From an uncultured Pelagibacteraceae bacterium (GTDB taxonomy: Bacteria; Pseudomonadota; Alphaproteobacteria; Pelagibacterales; Pelagibacteraceae), in contig CACPOX010000010.1 of NCBI GenBank assembly GCA_902635665.1, forward strand, positions 1 through 42,377: a stretch of DNA of 42,377 nucleotides, read 5' to 3'. The notes beneath the pieces are model-generated. The model saw nothing but the letters and a program-made list of their open reading frames with translations, made no database searches and was not told where the DNA came from. Made by a program: the position numbers and the translations under genes. Of this stretch, positions 8,730-17,575 are shown one piece after another; the stretch's first letter is position 1, and each line of letters begins with the position of its first letter.

Positions 8730-9815
8730 TTGAGTCTAATAAATCCATTTAAAGCTTTACGGCCAATCCAGAAACTAGCTCGTAGAATTTCAACTCCAAA
8801 TCCAAAATATTTTAATAGTTTAAAATCCTATCCGAAATTTGGTTATTTAAAAATTTTAACTAGCAAAAACCTTATTCAATCAAAAAAATATTTTGTAAAT
8901 ATGAAGAATAAAAAACTGGTAACTAAAGAAAGTAAAGATTGTTATTACGTTTACAAAATATCTGATAAAAACCATCAACAAATTGGAATACTGGGTAAAA
9001 TAGATTTAAACAATTATGACAACAAAAATATTTTAGGGCATGAAGAAACTTTTAAAAATAGAGTTTTTGAAAGAAAGAAACAAATATTAAATATTTCAAC
9101 ACAAGTAGGTCCAATTTATACGGCTTATAAATACAAAAAATACCTTCAAGATTTCTTAATTAAAGTTACAAAATCAAAGCCAATTTATTCATTTAAATCA
9201 TTAGACAAATTTAATCATCAGGTATGGATTGTTGATAAAGAAAACAATCTAAAAAATTTTATTAAAAAAATTAATAAAATATATATTTGTGATGGTCATC
9301 ATAGAATACAAGGAATGCTTAAAAGTAATAAAAAAATATCCCCCATGATTATTGCTTTTCCTCATAATCAAATAAAAATTCTAGATTATAATAGAGTATT
9401 AAAAAGTAATTTAAGTAGCGAAAAAATTATCAATATTATCAGTAAAAATTTTAAAATTAAAAAAATAAAGAATAACTCAAAAAATTTAAAAAAAGGTTTT
9501 TTAGAAATGTATATGAGTAATCAATGGTATTTACTTAAACTAATCAAAAAAAATAAAAAATTAGATGTCACTATTCTTCATGAGAATATTATTAGTAAAA
9601 TTAAAGCTACTAAAATTGATTTTATTTCAGGGATTAATGGTTCAAATCGTCTTAAAAAATTAGTAAATTCAAAAAAGTTTAATATAGCTTTTAAACTTAG
9701 CCCTACAAATATTTCAAGTGTTATGAGTATTGCAGATAAAAAAAGGTTTATGCCAGCAAAATCAACCTGGTTTCATCCTAAACCTTTAGATGGGTTAATT
9801 TGTTCTGAATTATAA
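8730..9815 (+). CDS. DUF1015-like protein (diverged)
   Basis: A 361-residue basic protein with ICDGHHRIQGM near residues 189-199, the DGHHR signature of the DUF1015 family, and KALRPIQKLA near the start, where the family usually has a R/P-rich opening. It is shorter and much richer in lysine and asparagine than typical members. The start is a TTG at 8730, 8 bases after the trpB2 stop, suggesting coupled expression. Family members are often linked to serine or glycine metabolism genes, but no biochemical function is established as far as I know. The end overlaps the convergent asparaginase gene by 6 bases. Confidence 0.65.
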   Translation: MSLINPFKALRPIQKLARRISTPNPKYFNSLKSYPKFGYLKILTSKNLIQSKKYFVNMKNKKLVTKESKDCYYVYKISDKNHQQIGILGKIDLNNYDNKNILGHEETFKNRVFERKKQILNISTQVGPIYTAYKYKKYLQDFLIKVTKSKPIYSFKSLDKFNHQVWIVDKENNLKNFIKKINKIYICDGHHRIQGMLKSNKKISPMIIAFPHNQIKILDYNRVLKSNLSSEKIINIISKNFKIKKIKNNSKNLKKGFLEMYMSNQWYLLKLIKKNKKLDVTILHENIISKIKATKIDFISGINGSNRLKKLVNSKKFNIAFKLSPTNISSVMSIADKKRFMPAKSTWFHPKPLDGLICSEL

Positions 9816-10787
9816 CACAAATTTCATTTTCCCTATTTTTTGACCCACAGAATTTGTTACTTCGCTAGATTTAATTTTTGCTAATTCATTTTCATCTATA
9901 ATATTTAATTCAGAAATTAATCCCGCTATTGCAATTTCAGCTGCCCTTGCTGCTCCATCTAAAATTTTAACTACTAATGCAGATTTAATTTCAGGTATTA
10001 GTGCCAAAAATACACCTTCAGCACCATTTTTAAAGAATATTTTTTTTTTAGAAAGTTTTGTTAAGATGCAATTAGCGCTATTTGTACCTCCAGTTATTTC
10101 TGGAAAGTTAACACATGAGTTAAAAATTTTTTTTGCTATATTTATATTTTCATTTAATATTTTATCATCTGTTAATCGTGACGCTGCTAATGCAAATTTT
10201 TTTAAAGGCATTAAAGGATTAGGTAAAGTACAACCGTCTATACCAATATTTTTTATTTTAAAGTCTGATAAATTTTCAATTAATTGAATTAAATCCTTTT
10301 GTAACGGATGTGTTTTTTCGTGATAATTTTCTAAAGTTAAGTTTTTATGTTTACATACAGCAAGGTGTCCACAATGTTTCCCTGAACAATTATGATAAAT
10401 CCTTCTTTTTTTTTCATTTTCTAATTTTACTTTAAATTTATCCTCTAAATTCCAAGGCCAATCATATCCACATGAAAGATTTTCTTCTTTAATATTAAAT
10501 TTTTTTAACCAACTAGAAATAATTTCCTGATGAAATTTTTCTGCATGATGTGATGCTGTAGTAATTGCAATTTGTTCTTCACTGAGACTCATAGAATTTG
10601 CTACACCATCCTTATAAAGATTTAGAGTTTGGATTGGTTTTAATGCTGATCTTGGGTAAATATTTAAGTCTGAATTACCCCATTCTTTTAAAATATTTCC
10701 TGATGAATTAATTAATACTGCTACACCTTGATGAGAACTTTCTATTTCACCACTTCTAGTAACTTCGACCATTTTTAAAGATTCCAT
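9810..10787 (-). CDS. Asparaginase of the Rhizobium etli type II family
   Basis: A 325-residue protein of the AnsII/asparaginase_II family, unrelated to E. coli asparaginases. Active-site and metal residues known from R. etli ReAV appear in order: S47-x-x-K50 (SALK), S79 (TTASHH), C134-x-x-K137 (NCSGKHCG) and C186 (DGCTLP), nearly all offset by 1 from ReAV numbering. It would hydrolyse L-asparagine to aspartate and ammonia. It is the last gene of the mtnP-hydrolase-mtnA operon, 4 bases after mtnA; the metabolic link is unclear. ATG codons at 10787 or 10772 could both serve as start. Confidence 0.85.
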   Translation of the reverse strand: MESLKMVEVTRSGEIESSHQGVAVLINSSGNILKEWGNSDLNIYPRSALKPIQTLNLYKDGVANSMSLSEEQIAITTASHHAEKFHQEIISSWLKKFNIKEENLSCGYDWPWNLEDKFKVKLENEKKRRIYHNCSGKHCGHLAVCKHKNLTLENYHEKTHPLQKDLIQLIENLSDFKIKNIGIDGCTLPNPLMPLKKFALAASRLTDDKILNENINIAKKIFNSCVNFPEITGGTNSANCILTKLSKKKIFFKNGAEGVFLALIPEIKSALVVKILDGAARAAEIAIAGLISELNIIDENELAKIKSSEVTNSVGQKIGKMKFVL

Positions 10788-10791
10788 ATAT

Positions 10792-11865
10792 CTACTTATT
10801 AAATAATTTTTTTAAAGCTTCGTTTGATGCTTCACAAATCCCTTTTTCTGTAATTAAATTAGTAACATATTTTGCTGGCGTCACATCAAATGCTAAATTC
10901 ATTGCCTTGCTTTTCTTGGGATATATCAAAACTTTCTTAACTTGATTGTTTTCATCAACACCCACAACATGAGATAATTCCTCTGAATTTCTCTCTTCTA
11001 TTGGAATATCTTTTGCATCTTTAATGTTCCAATCTATTGTAGAGCTTGGAAGAGTAACATAAAATGGAACATTATTATCATGAGCAGATAGTGCTTTAAG
11101 ATAAGTTCCAATTTTATTACACACATCTCCATTAGATAAGGTTCTGTCAGTTCCTACAATACACATATCAACCTCACCTCGCTGCATCAGAATTCCACCT
11201 GTATTATCAGCAATGATTGTATTCGGAACTTCTTCTTCATTTAGCTCATATGAAGTTAAATTTGCACCTTGATTTCTGGGTCTTGTTTCATCCACCCACA
11301 CATGAACCGGAATTCCTTTTTTATGAGCATGATAAATGGGTGAAGTTGCTGTTCCCCAATTAATAGTTGCTAACCATCCAGCATTACAATGAGTTAATAT
11401 GTTAACTGTATCTTTTTTTTTGTTGAAAATTTCTTCAATTATTTTTACTCCATTAATGCCAATATTTTTACAGAATTTTTCGTCTTCGTCGCATATTTCT
11501 TTAGCTTCTTTTAAAGCTATATCTAAAATTTGATCACTATTAATACCTGATAATTTTTTCATCATACGATCTACTGCCCATTTTAAATTAATTGCAGTAG
11601 GTCTTGATTGAATTAATTTTTCAGCACTTTTCTTTAAAAATTGTGAATCATTATTTTCTTGTACTGCTAAAACTATACCATATGCTGCCGTTCCTCCTAT
11701 TAAAGGAGCTCCTCTTACTTCCATTGCTTTAATAGCATTAATTGCATCCTTTACTGTCTTTAATTCTTTAATTACAAATTGATGAGGAAGTTTGGTTTGA
11801 TTAATTATTTTAACAACATTTCCCTCGTACCATATTGTTCGATATTCTTTTCCTTCTATTTTCAT
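10792..11865 (-). CDS. mtnA: S-methyl-5-thioribose-1-phosphate isomerase
   Basis: A 357-residue aldose-ketose isomerase of the eIF2B-like fold, converting methylthioribose-1-phosphate to methylthioribulose-1-phosphate. C160 (ILTHCNAGWLAT) and D240 (VGTDRTLSNGD) fall at the same numbers as the catalytic pair of Bacillus subtilis MtnA. RGAPLIGGTAAYG (51-63) and VDETRPRNQGANLT (191-204) are further family signatures that separate MtnA from eIF2B subunits. It sits 6 bases after the hydrolase gene in the mtnP operon. No mtnB, mtnC or mtnD is seen in the window, so the fate of its product probably depends on the aldolase-like gene near 7 kb. Confidence 0.95.
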   Translation of the reverse strand: MKIEGKEYRTIWYEGNVVKIINQTKLPHQFVIKELKTVKDAINAIKAMEVRGAPLIGGTAAYGIVLAVQENNDSQFLKKSAEKLIQSRPTAINLKWAVDRMMKKLSGINSDQILDIALKEAKEICDEDEKFCKNIGINGVKIIEEIFNKKKDTVNILTHCNAGWLATINWGTATSPIYHAHKKGIPVHVWVDETRPRNQGANLTSYELNEEEVPNTIIADNTGGILMQRGEVDMCIVGTDRTLSNGDVCNKIGTYLKALSAHDNNVPFYVTLPSSTIDWNIKDAKDIPIEERNSEELSHVVGVDENNQVKKVLIYPKKSKAMNLAFDVTPAKYVTNLITEKGICEASNEALKKLFNK

Positions 11866-11871
11866 TAGAGA

Positions 11872-12678
11872 TTATCCCTGCTCTTCAATATATTTTTTTA
11901 TAATTTTTTTTGTTTCGTTAATTCTGCAATCTTTTCTATACGTATTGTGACCCTCACCGCATTTGTAAGCTATAATTTTAACTGTATCTGGTGATTTATC
12001 CTTAAGAAACATAAGTTCTTTTGATCTATTAAATTTATCATCCTCATATGCAAAAATAAGAGCTTTAATCAAATCTGCTTCTTGTATCTGCTTAACTTGC
12101 TTAGGTCTAATTTCCTTTCTCCATACTGGATATTTATTAATTTCATGTCTTGGTCCACAACATGCTGGGGCAAAAACAATTGCTGAATTAAATTTTTTCC
12201 CTACTTTTGGCATCAACATAAGCGAAGACCAGGCTCCTGCAGAAACTCCTGAAAGAAAAATATTTTTAGGCTTGATGCCAATATCTAATAATTGATCTAA
12301 AACATTTTCAATTTCATTAACTCTTTTTCCAATATAAGACCCAGATTTATTTCCATCAGTTGCTTTAGAACATAAATAATAAAAGAAAATATTATCAGTT
12401 TCAGTTAAGCTTAATAAGGAATTTGGAATGGCGTTATATTTTTTTTTACATTTTTCTTTTTTTTGAGGCCTAGTTGTTCCATGAGAAAATATTATAATTT
12501 TTATATTTTCTGAATTATTTAAGCTTATATTGGGTGTTTTTCCTTTATAAGATTTAGAAATTGGTTGTAAATTAAATTTATTCTTCTCTTTATCAATAAC
12601 AAATCCACTTAGGTTTTTTGAATAAGAATAAGAATTAAATAAAAAGAAAATTAAAATTGTATAAATTATTTTTTTCAT
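11872..12678 (-). CDS. Secreted alpha/beta-hydrolase-like protein
   Basis: A 268-residue protein with an N-terminal signal peptide (MKKIIYTILIFFLFNSYSYS). The mature part has an oxyanion-type IIFSHGTT (about residues 62-69), a nucleophile elbow GVSAG with S146, and a late histidine in CGEGHN, all in the order of an alpha/beta-hydrolase triad. Several cysteines (C77, C103 and a late CRI) could form disulfides, in keeping with a periplasmic place. The substrate is unknown. It is wedged inside the MTA operon: its start overlaps the mtnP end by 4 bases and mtnA follows after 6 bases, so it is translationally coupled to mtnP. An exported enzyme between two cytoplasmic salvage enzymes is unexpected. 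Confidence 0.65.
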   Translation of the reverse strand: MKKIIYTILIFFLFNSYSYSKNLSGFVIDKEKNKFNLQPISKSYKGKTPNISLNNSENIKIIIFSHGTTRPQKKEKCKKKYNAIPNSLLSLTETDNIFFYYLCSKATDGNKSGSYIGKRVNEIENVLDQLLDIGIKPKNIFLSGVSAGAWSSLMLMPKVGKKFNSAIVFAPACCGPRHEINKYPVWRKEIRPKQVKQIQEADLIKALIFAYEDDKFNRSKELMFLKDKSPDTVKIIAYKCGEGHNTYRKDCRINETKKIIKKYIEEQG

Positions 12679-13547
12679 TTATTTAAAACTCTTCCAGCTA
12701 TATTTTTAAGTTTATCTATTGTTTTTTTAGTTCTTTTTTCTGGAGCTGTTATTATTGCTACATCTAAACAGTTATTTGTTGGATCATTTGGGTCAATATG
12801 ATCTTCAAAATTATCTATTAAATTTTTAATCATAATTTTTGCTTTTTCTGCATTACCTAATAAAACCTTAATTACTTTTTGAACATCAACATTTTCGTGA
12901 TCTGGATGCCAACAATCAAAATCGGTAACCATAGAAACCGATGCGTATCTAATTTCAGCCTCTCTTGCTAATTTTGCCTCTGGCATATTGGTCATCCCAA
13001 TAACATCTGCTTTCCATGATCTGTATAAATTAGATTCTGCTAACGTAGAAAATTGAGGTCCCTCCATTACAACGTATGTTCCATTTCTTTGATAATCTAT
13101 ACTTGATTTTTTAATTGCATCTTCGCACGCATTCATCAGTCCATTTGATGTTGGATGGGCCATTGATACATGAGCAACAATTTCATCATTAAAAAAAGTT
13201 TTTACTCTTGCAAAAGTTCTATCAATAAATTGGTCAACAATTACAAATTTTCCAGGAGGTAGATCTTCTTTTAAAGAACCCACAGCTGAAACTGATACAA
13301 TATCACTTACACCTAATTGTTTTAGTGCATCTATGTTAGCTCTAAAATTAATATTAGATGGAGAAATAAAGTGACCTCTTCCATGTCTTGGTAAGAAGTA
13401 AACCTCTTTTTTGTTATAATTAGTTTTTAAAATTTGATCTGAAGGTTTTCCCCATGGGGTTTGTAAATTAACTAATTCTCTATTTTTAAATTCCTCAACA
13501 TCATAAAGACCACTACCACCTATAATTGCTAATTTATTTGTTGTCAT
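12675..13547 (-). CDS. mtnP: S-methyl-5'-thioadenosine phosphorylase
   Basis: A 290-residue purine nucleoside phosphorylase of the human MTAP type. IIGGSGLYD (8-16), FLPRHGRGHFISPSNINFRAN, VVMEGPQFST and MVTDFDCWHPDHENVDV are all MTAP signatures; the last separates MTAP from inosine/guanosine phosphorylases. It splits MTA with phosphate into adenine and methylthioribose-1-phosphate, so no MTR kinase is needed. It is the first gene of the mtnP-hydrolase-mtnA-asparaginase operon. It is divergent from apt, whose product would recycle the released adenine. Confidence 0.95.
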   Translation of the reverse strand: MTTNKLAIIGGSGLYDVEEFKNRELVNLQTPWGKPSDQILKTNYNKKEVYFLPRHGRGHFISPSNINFRANIDALKQLGVSDIVSVSAVGSLKEDLPPGKFVIVDQFIDRTFARVKTFFNDEIVAHVSMAHPTSNGLMNACEDAIKKSSIDYQRNGTYVVMEGPQFSTLAESNLYRSWKADVIGMTNMPEAKLAREAEIRYASVSMVTDFDCWHPDHENVDVQKVIKVLLGNAEKAKIMIKNLIDNFEDHIDPNDPTNNCLDVAIITAPEKRTKKTIDKLKNIAGRVLNK

Positions 13548-13589
13548 AGTTAAAAATTTATTTATTTATACTTTTATAATTAAAGTCTT

Positions 13590-14117
13590 ATGAATTTAAA
13601 AGATTATATTCGATCTATTCCAGATTACCCTAAAGAAGGTATTTTATTTAGAGATATCACAACTCTAATTAAAGATGAAAACGCTTTCAATGAAACTATT
13701 AATCAGATAGTTGAAAGATCAAAAAAATATAATTTCACTAAAATTGCAGCAATAGAGTCTAGAGGATTTGTTTTTGCCTCTGCTGTTTCATATCTATTAA
13801 AAAAACCATTCATCATGTTGAGAAAAAAAAATAAACTTCCTGCAGAAGTTCATTCCATTGATTTTGAGTTAGAATACGGAACAGCAACTATAGAGGTTCA
13901 TAAAGATTCGATAAATAAAGACGATAATGTGCTAGTTATAGATGATTTAATAGCTACAGGAGGAACTGCGGAGGCTGCAGCTAAATTAATTGAGATCTCT
14001 AAAGGAAATGTTGCGGCATTTATATTTGTTATAAATTTATTTGATTTAAACGGTTCTGATAATTTGGTCAAAAAAGGTTATAATGTTGAAAATTTAATTG
14101 AATTTCCAGGACATTAA
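13590..14117 (+). CDS. apt: Adenine phosphoribosyltransferase
   Basis: A 175-residue type I phosphoribosyltransferase. IRSIPDYPKEGILFRDIT at the N-terminus is the Apt hood signature, and VLVIDDLIATGGTA (about residues 112-125) is the PRPP-binding loop. It converts adenine plus PRPP to AMP. Divergent from mtnP with 42 bases between, it fits as the adenine-recovery step of MTA salvage. It is followed closely by a methyltransferase gene of the surface-sugar block, which is probably unrelated in function. Confidence 0.95.
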   Translation: MNLKDYIRSIPDYPKEGILFRDITTLIKDENAFNETINQIVERSKKYNFTKIAAIESRGFVFASAVSYLLKKPFIMLRKKNKLPAEVHSIDFELEYGTATIEVHKDSINKDDNVLVIDDLIATGGTAEAAAKLIEISKGNVAAFIFVINLFDLNGSDNLVKKGYNVENLIEFPGH

Positions 14118-14127
14118 TTTTTTAATT

Positions 14128-14805
14128 ATGGAAAAACTTAACAAATTTACAAAAATATTTAGAAAAATTTACTACAAAACTTTTGTAGAAAATTTTAAAG
14201 GAAAATTAAATTATAACTTTCCAGAAAATTTTCACAGATGGGATTTAATTAAATATTTAATTAAAAAAAATAATTATAAAAATTATTTAGAAATTGGATG
14301 TGATCAAAATCAATTATTTTCAAAAGTTAATATTGATAACAAGATTGGTGTTGATCCTGTGAGTGGAGGAAATATTAGAAAAACGAGTGATGATTTTTTT
14401 AAAGAAAACAAATCAAACTTTGATATCGTTTTTATAGATGGTTTACACATCTACGAACAAGTTAAAAAAGATATACTTAATTCCATTCATTTCTTAGAAA
14501 AAGATGGAATAATACTAGTTCATGACTGTATGCCAGATAGTTTGGGCAAACAGGCAGTGCCAAGATATAAAATGCAATGGAATGGTGATGTATGGAAAGC
14601 AATAGTGGATTTAAGACAAATTGAAGAGTTAGATATTTATACTTGTGAGATGGATCAAGGTATTGGTATTATTACAAAAAAAAAAAATACTTCTATCCTT
14701 AAAATTGATAAGCCAATTAACAAACTTAGATTTGTAGATTACTTTAATAACTATGAAGAATATATGAGAGTTATAAGTGTAGAAAAATTTAAAGAAATTT
14801 TTTAA
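14128..14805 (+). CDS. Class I SAM-dependent methyltransferase (family 24-like)
   Basis: A 225-residue protein with a Rossmann motif YLEIGCDQNQLF, an acidic IGVDPVSG for the ribose, and DIVFIDGLHIYEQVKKDI...GIILVHDCMP, the pattern of Methyltransf_24-type enzymes found in sugar and peptide modification clusters. I chose the ATG at 14128, after the apt stop; an upstream TTG at 14098 would overlap apt by 20 bases. The gene opens an AT-rich, lysine/asparagine-rich segment holding glycosyltransferase and rfb genes, so it probably methylates a surface sugar. The acceptor is unknown. Confidence 0.7.
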   Translation: MEKLNKFTKIFRKIYYKTFVENFKGKLNYNFPENFHRWDLIKYLIKKNNYKNYLEIGCDQNQLFSKVNIDNKIGVDPVSGGNIRKTSDDFFKENKSNFDIVFIDGLHIYEQVKKDILNSIHFLEKDGIILVHDCMPDSLGKQAVPRYKMQWNGDVWKAIVDLRQIEELDIYTCEMDQGIGIITKKKNTSILKIDKPINKLRFVDYFNNYEEYMRVISVEKFKEIF

Positions 14806-15647
14806 TCAGGTCTATACCAAGAATTTTTTCCCAAAAGAGCATTGAGTGTTCCTGAAAATCTCATAAAATTGATAACAGTTTTTTTTGGTTGAAATATTAT
14901 TATAAAAAATATTGTTTTAAATAAATTTATAAAAACTAAAGGTATAAAATTAATTAATGTTTCAAAATTATTAAAATGTTTTCTTTTATAATAAACACTG
15001 GACCACATCCAGTGCCAATGTCTACACTTCTCAAATTCAAATCCTATATCACTAGACTTAGCAGCTTTATGAAAAATTTTTGCTTTAGTATTAACATATA
15101 TTTTATAATTTTTTTCTTTAAGTCTTTTGCATAAATCGATCTCCTCTAAATAAAGAAATATATTCTTGTCAAACATGCCAACTTTTTTAACAATTTTTTT
15201 ATTTATAAGTAATGCAAAACCTTTCACATAATTTGTCTCAAAAATACCACTCTTCATTAATTTATTATTTTTAATTACAGATCCAAAATTTTTGTCTTGA
15301 GAGATTGGAGCCATAATAGAAAAATCTAATTTTTGTGAATTTATAGATTTTATTAATTCTGACTCACAACTTTTATTTAAAACTGTATCTGGATTTAAAA
15401 CCAAAAGATATTTAGTTTTGCATATTTTGATAATTTCGTTGTTTGCGTTGCCGTATCCCAAGTTTTTTTTAGATAAGATATATTTTAATTTTGGATATTT
15501 AGATTTTACTTTTTTTTTAATAGTAAGATCATTTGAATTGTCATAAATTATAATTTTGTTTATTTTTTTAATGCTTTTTAGGCATTTAAAAAGTACTTTT
15601 TCACTTTTATAAGTAACAATACCAATAGTTATATCTTTGTAATTCAT
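14802..15647 (-). CDS. Glycosyltransferase family 2, rhamnosyltransferase-like
   Basis: A 281-residue GT-A fold protein starting with ITIGIVTYKSEKVLFKCLKSI. It has KYLLVLNPDTVLN (about residues 78-90) as the DxD-like metal/nucleotide motif, then a MFDKNIFLYLEEIDLCKRL segment typical of WbbL-like rhamnosyltransferases. A hydrophobic stretch near residues 235-250 may touch the membrane. The convergent and divergent neighbours are a methyltransferase and rfbB, so transfer of dTDP-rhamnose or a related 6-deoxyhexose is likely. The acceptor is unknown. The start at 15647 is 39 bases from the divergent rfbB start. Confidence 0.8.
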   Translation of the reverse strand: MNYKDITIGIVTYKSEKVLFKCLKSIKKINKIIIYDNSNDLTIKKKVKSKYPKLKYILSKKNLGYGNANNEIIKICKTKYLLVLNPDTVLNKSCESELIKSINSQKLDFSIMAPISQDKNFGSVIKNNKLMKSGIFETNYVKGFALLINKKIVKKVGMFDKNIFLYLEEIDLCKRLKEKNYKIYVNTKAKIFHKAAKSSDIGFEFEKCRHWHWMWSSVYYKRKHFNNFETLINFIPLVFINLFKTIFFIIIFQPKKTVINFMRFSGTLNALLGKNSWYRPD

Positions 15648-15686
15648 TTAAAATTAATACATTATAATATAAGAATTCATCTAAAT

Positions 15687-16709
15687 ATGAATAAAAATAT
15701 AATTGTAACTGGAGGAATGGGTTTCATAGGTAGTAACTTAATTAATCTTCTTCTAAAAAAAAATTATAAAGTGATTAATATTGATAAAATTACTTATTCT
15801 TCAAATTTTTATAATACAAAAAACTTTAAAAAAAATAAAAACTATAAATTTATAAAAAGTGATATTGGAAACAGAACTAAAATTAAAAAAGTATTTTTTA
15901 AATATAAGCCTATTGCAATTTTCAATTTAGCTGCAGAAACTCATGTTGATAGATCAATAGATAATCCCAAAAACTTCATAAACAGTAATATAGTTAGTGT
16001 TTTTAACTTCATAGAAGAATTTAAAAAATATTATAAAAAAAATAAAATAACAAAATTAATCCATATCTCTACTGACGAGGTTTTTGGTGACGTACTTAAA
16101 GGTAGATCAAAGGAAAATGATACCTACAAGCCAAGTTCGCCATATGCAGCGAGTAAAGCTGCCTCTGATCATTTATTTTATTCATATTTTAGAACATTTA
16201 ATTTACCTATTATAATAACTAACTGTTCAAATAATTATGGTCCTAACCAACATCCTGAAAAATTAATTCCTAAATTGATTTATAATATATTAAATAATAT
16301 TGCTTTGCCAATTTATGGAAATGGAAAAAATTCAAGAGAATGGATTTATGTTACAGATCATTGTAAAGCATTATTTAAGGTATTTAAAAAAGGTAAAATT
16401 GGACAAACTTATAATATAGGCTCAAATCAAAATTTTGATAATATCACTATTGCAAAACATTTATTAAAAATTGCTAAAAATAAAATCCAAGTTGGGTCAA
16501 AAGTTAAATTAAAATATATTAAAGATAGACCTGGTCACGATATAAGATATGCACTGAATAGTAATAAAATTAAAAAAAAATTAAATTGGTCATCTGAAAT
16601 TAAAATTGAAGAAGGTCTAAAAGAAACTTTTAATTGGTATATAAATAATAAATCTTATTTTAATTTAATAAAAAAAAAAGATATTCTTAAAAGATTAGGA
16701 AACAAATGA
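15687..16709 (+). CDS. rfbB: dTDP-glucose 4,6-dehydratase
   Basis: A 340-residue extended SDR enzyme. IIVTGGMGFIGSNLI (5-19) binds NAD, ISTDEVFGD holds the Thr-Asp-Glu catalytic set, and YAASKAASD gives the Tyr-x3-Lys pair. NYGPNQHPEKLIP is typical of RfbB/RmlB. It forms dTDP-4-keto-6-deoxyglucose. It is the first gene of a tight rfbB-rfbA-rfbC-reductase operon in which every junction overlaps by 4 bases. Length is normal. Confidence 0.93.
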   Translation: MNKNIIVTGGMGFIGSNLINLLLKKNYKVINIDKITYSSNFYNTKNFKKNKNYKFIKSDIGNRTKIKKVFFKYKPIAIFNLAAETHVDRSIDNPKNFINSNIVSVFNFIEEFKKYYKKNKITKLIHISTDEVFGDVLKGRSKENDTYKPSSPYAASKAASDHLFYSYFRTFNLPIIITNCSNNYGPNQHPEKLIPKLIYNILNNIALPIYGNGKNSREWIYVTDHCKALFKVFKKGKIGQTYNIGSNQNFDNITIAKHLLKIAKNKIQVGSKVKLKYIKDRPGHDIRYALNSNKIKKKLNWSSEIKIEEGLKETFNWYINNKSYFNLIKKKDILKRLGNK

Positions 16710-17575
16710 TTAAAAAAGGAATTATACTTGCGGGTGGTAAGGGAACAAGAATGAGTCCATTAACGAAGGCCGTTAATAAACAGTTGTTGCCTATTTATGA
16801 TAAGCCTTTAATTTATTATCCTCTCTCTATACTCATGTTGGCCAAAATAAAAAATATATTAATCATAGTAAACAAGGGTGAACTAAATCAATATAAGCGG
16901 CTTTTGGGTGATGGTAAAAACTTGGGTATAAAAATAAGCTATAAAGAACAAGAAAAACCAAATGGTTTACCTGAAGCTTTTATCTTAGGTGAAAATTTTA
17001 TAGGTAAAGATAATGTTGCATTAATTCTTGGTGACAATTTTTTTTATGGTCAATCTTTAACAAAAACTCTGTTGCAATGTGTTAAACTTGAAAAAGGTTC
17101 AAAAATAATTCTGCATAAAGTAATAAACCCAGAAAAATTTGGTGTAGCTAAAATTAAAAATAATAAAATAACAATAATCAAAGAAAAACCTAAAAAATAT
17201 ATATCTGACTTAGCAATTACTGGATTGTACTTTTTTGACAATAAAGTTGTAAATTTTTCAAAAAAACTCAAGCCATCAAAAAGAAATGAGTTAGAAATTA
17301 CTGATTTGTTGAAGAAATACTTAAGAAATAAAAAATTAAAAGCTGAGTATATTGGTAGGGGTGGTGCTTGGCTTGACACAGGATCTATTGATGATTTTTA
17401 CAAAACTAGCAATTTTGTTTCAGCAATTGAGAATAGACAAGGTTTCAAAATAGCATGCATTGAAGAAATATCCTTACAAAACAGATGGATAAGAAGGAAA
17501 GATATATTAAATTCAATAAAGTTTTATGGAAATTGTGAATATTCAAAATATTTAAAAAAATTGATATCTAAATGA
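16706..17575 (+). CDS. rfbA: Glucose-1-phosphate thymidylyltransferase
   Basis: A 289-residue nucleotidyltransferase with ILAGGKGTRMSPLTKAVNKQLLPIYDKP, residues about 7-34 (G-x-G-T-R-x(n)-K site), ILGDNFFYG for metal binding and VINPEKFGVA in the sugar-binding part. It makes dTDP-glucose from glucose-1-phosphate and dTTP. The ATG overlaps the rfbB stop (ATGA), so the two are translationally coupled. Length matches RmlA. Confidence 0.94.
   Translation: MIKKGIILAGGKGTRMSPLTKAVNKQLLPIYDKPLIYYPLSILMLAKIKNILIIVNKGELNQYKRLLGDGKNLGIKISYKEQEKPNGLPEAFILGENFIGKDNVALILGDNFFYGQSLTKTLLQCVKLEKGSKIILHKVINPEKFGVAKIKNNKITIIKEKPKKYISDLAITGLYFFDNKVVNFSKKLKPSKRNELEITDLLKKYLRNKKLKAEYIGRGGAWLDTGSIDDFYKTSNFVSAIENRQGFKIACIEEISLQNRWIRRKDILNSIKFYGNCEYSKYLKKLISK

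Noticed and set aside
17050-17379. A 109-codon minus-strand frame inside rfbA
   Set aside because: It lies fully within a strongly conserved gene and its translation shows no family features.
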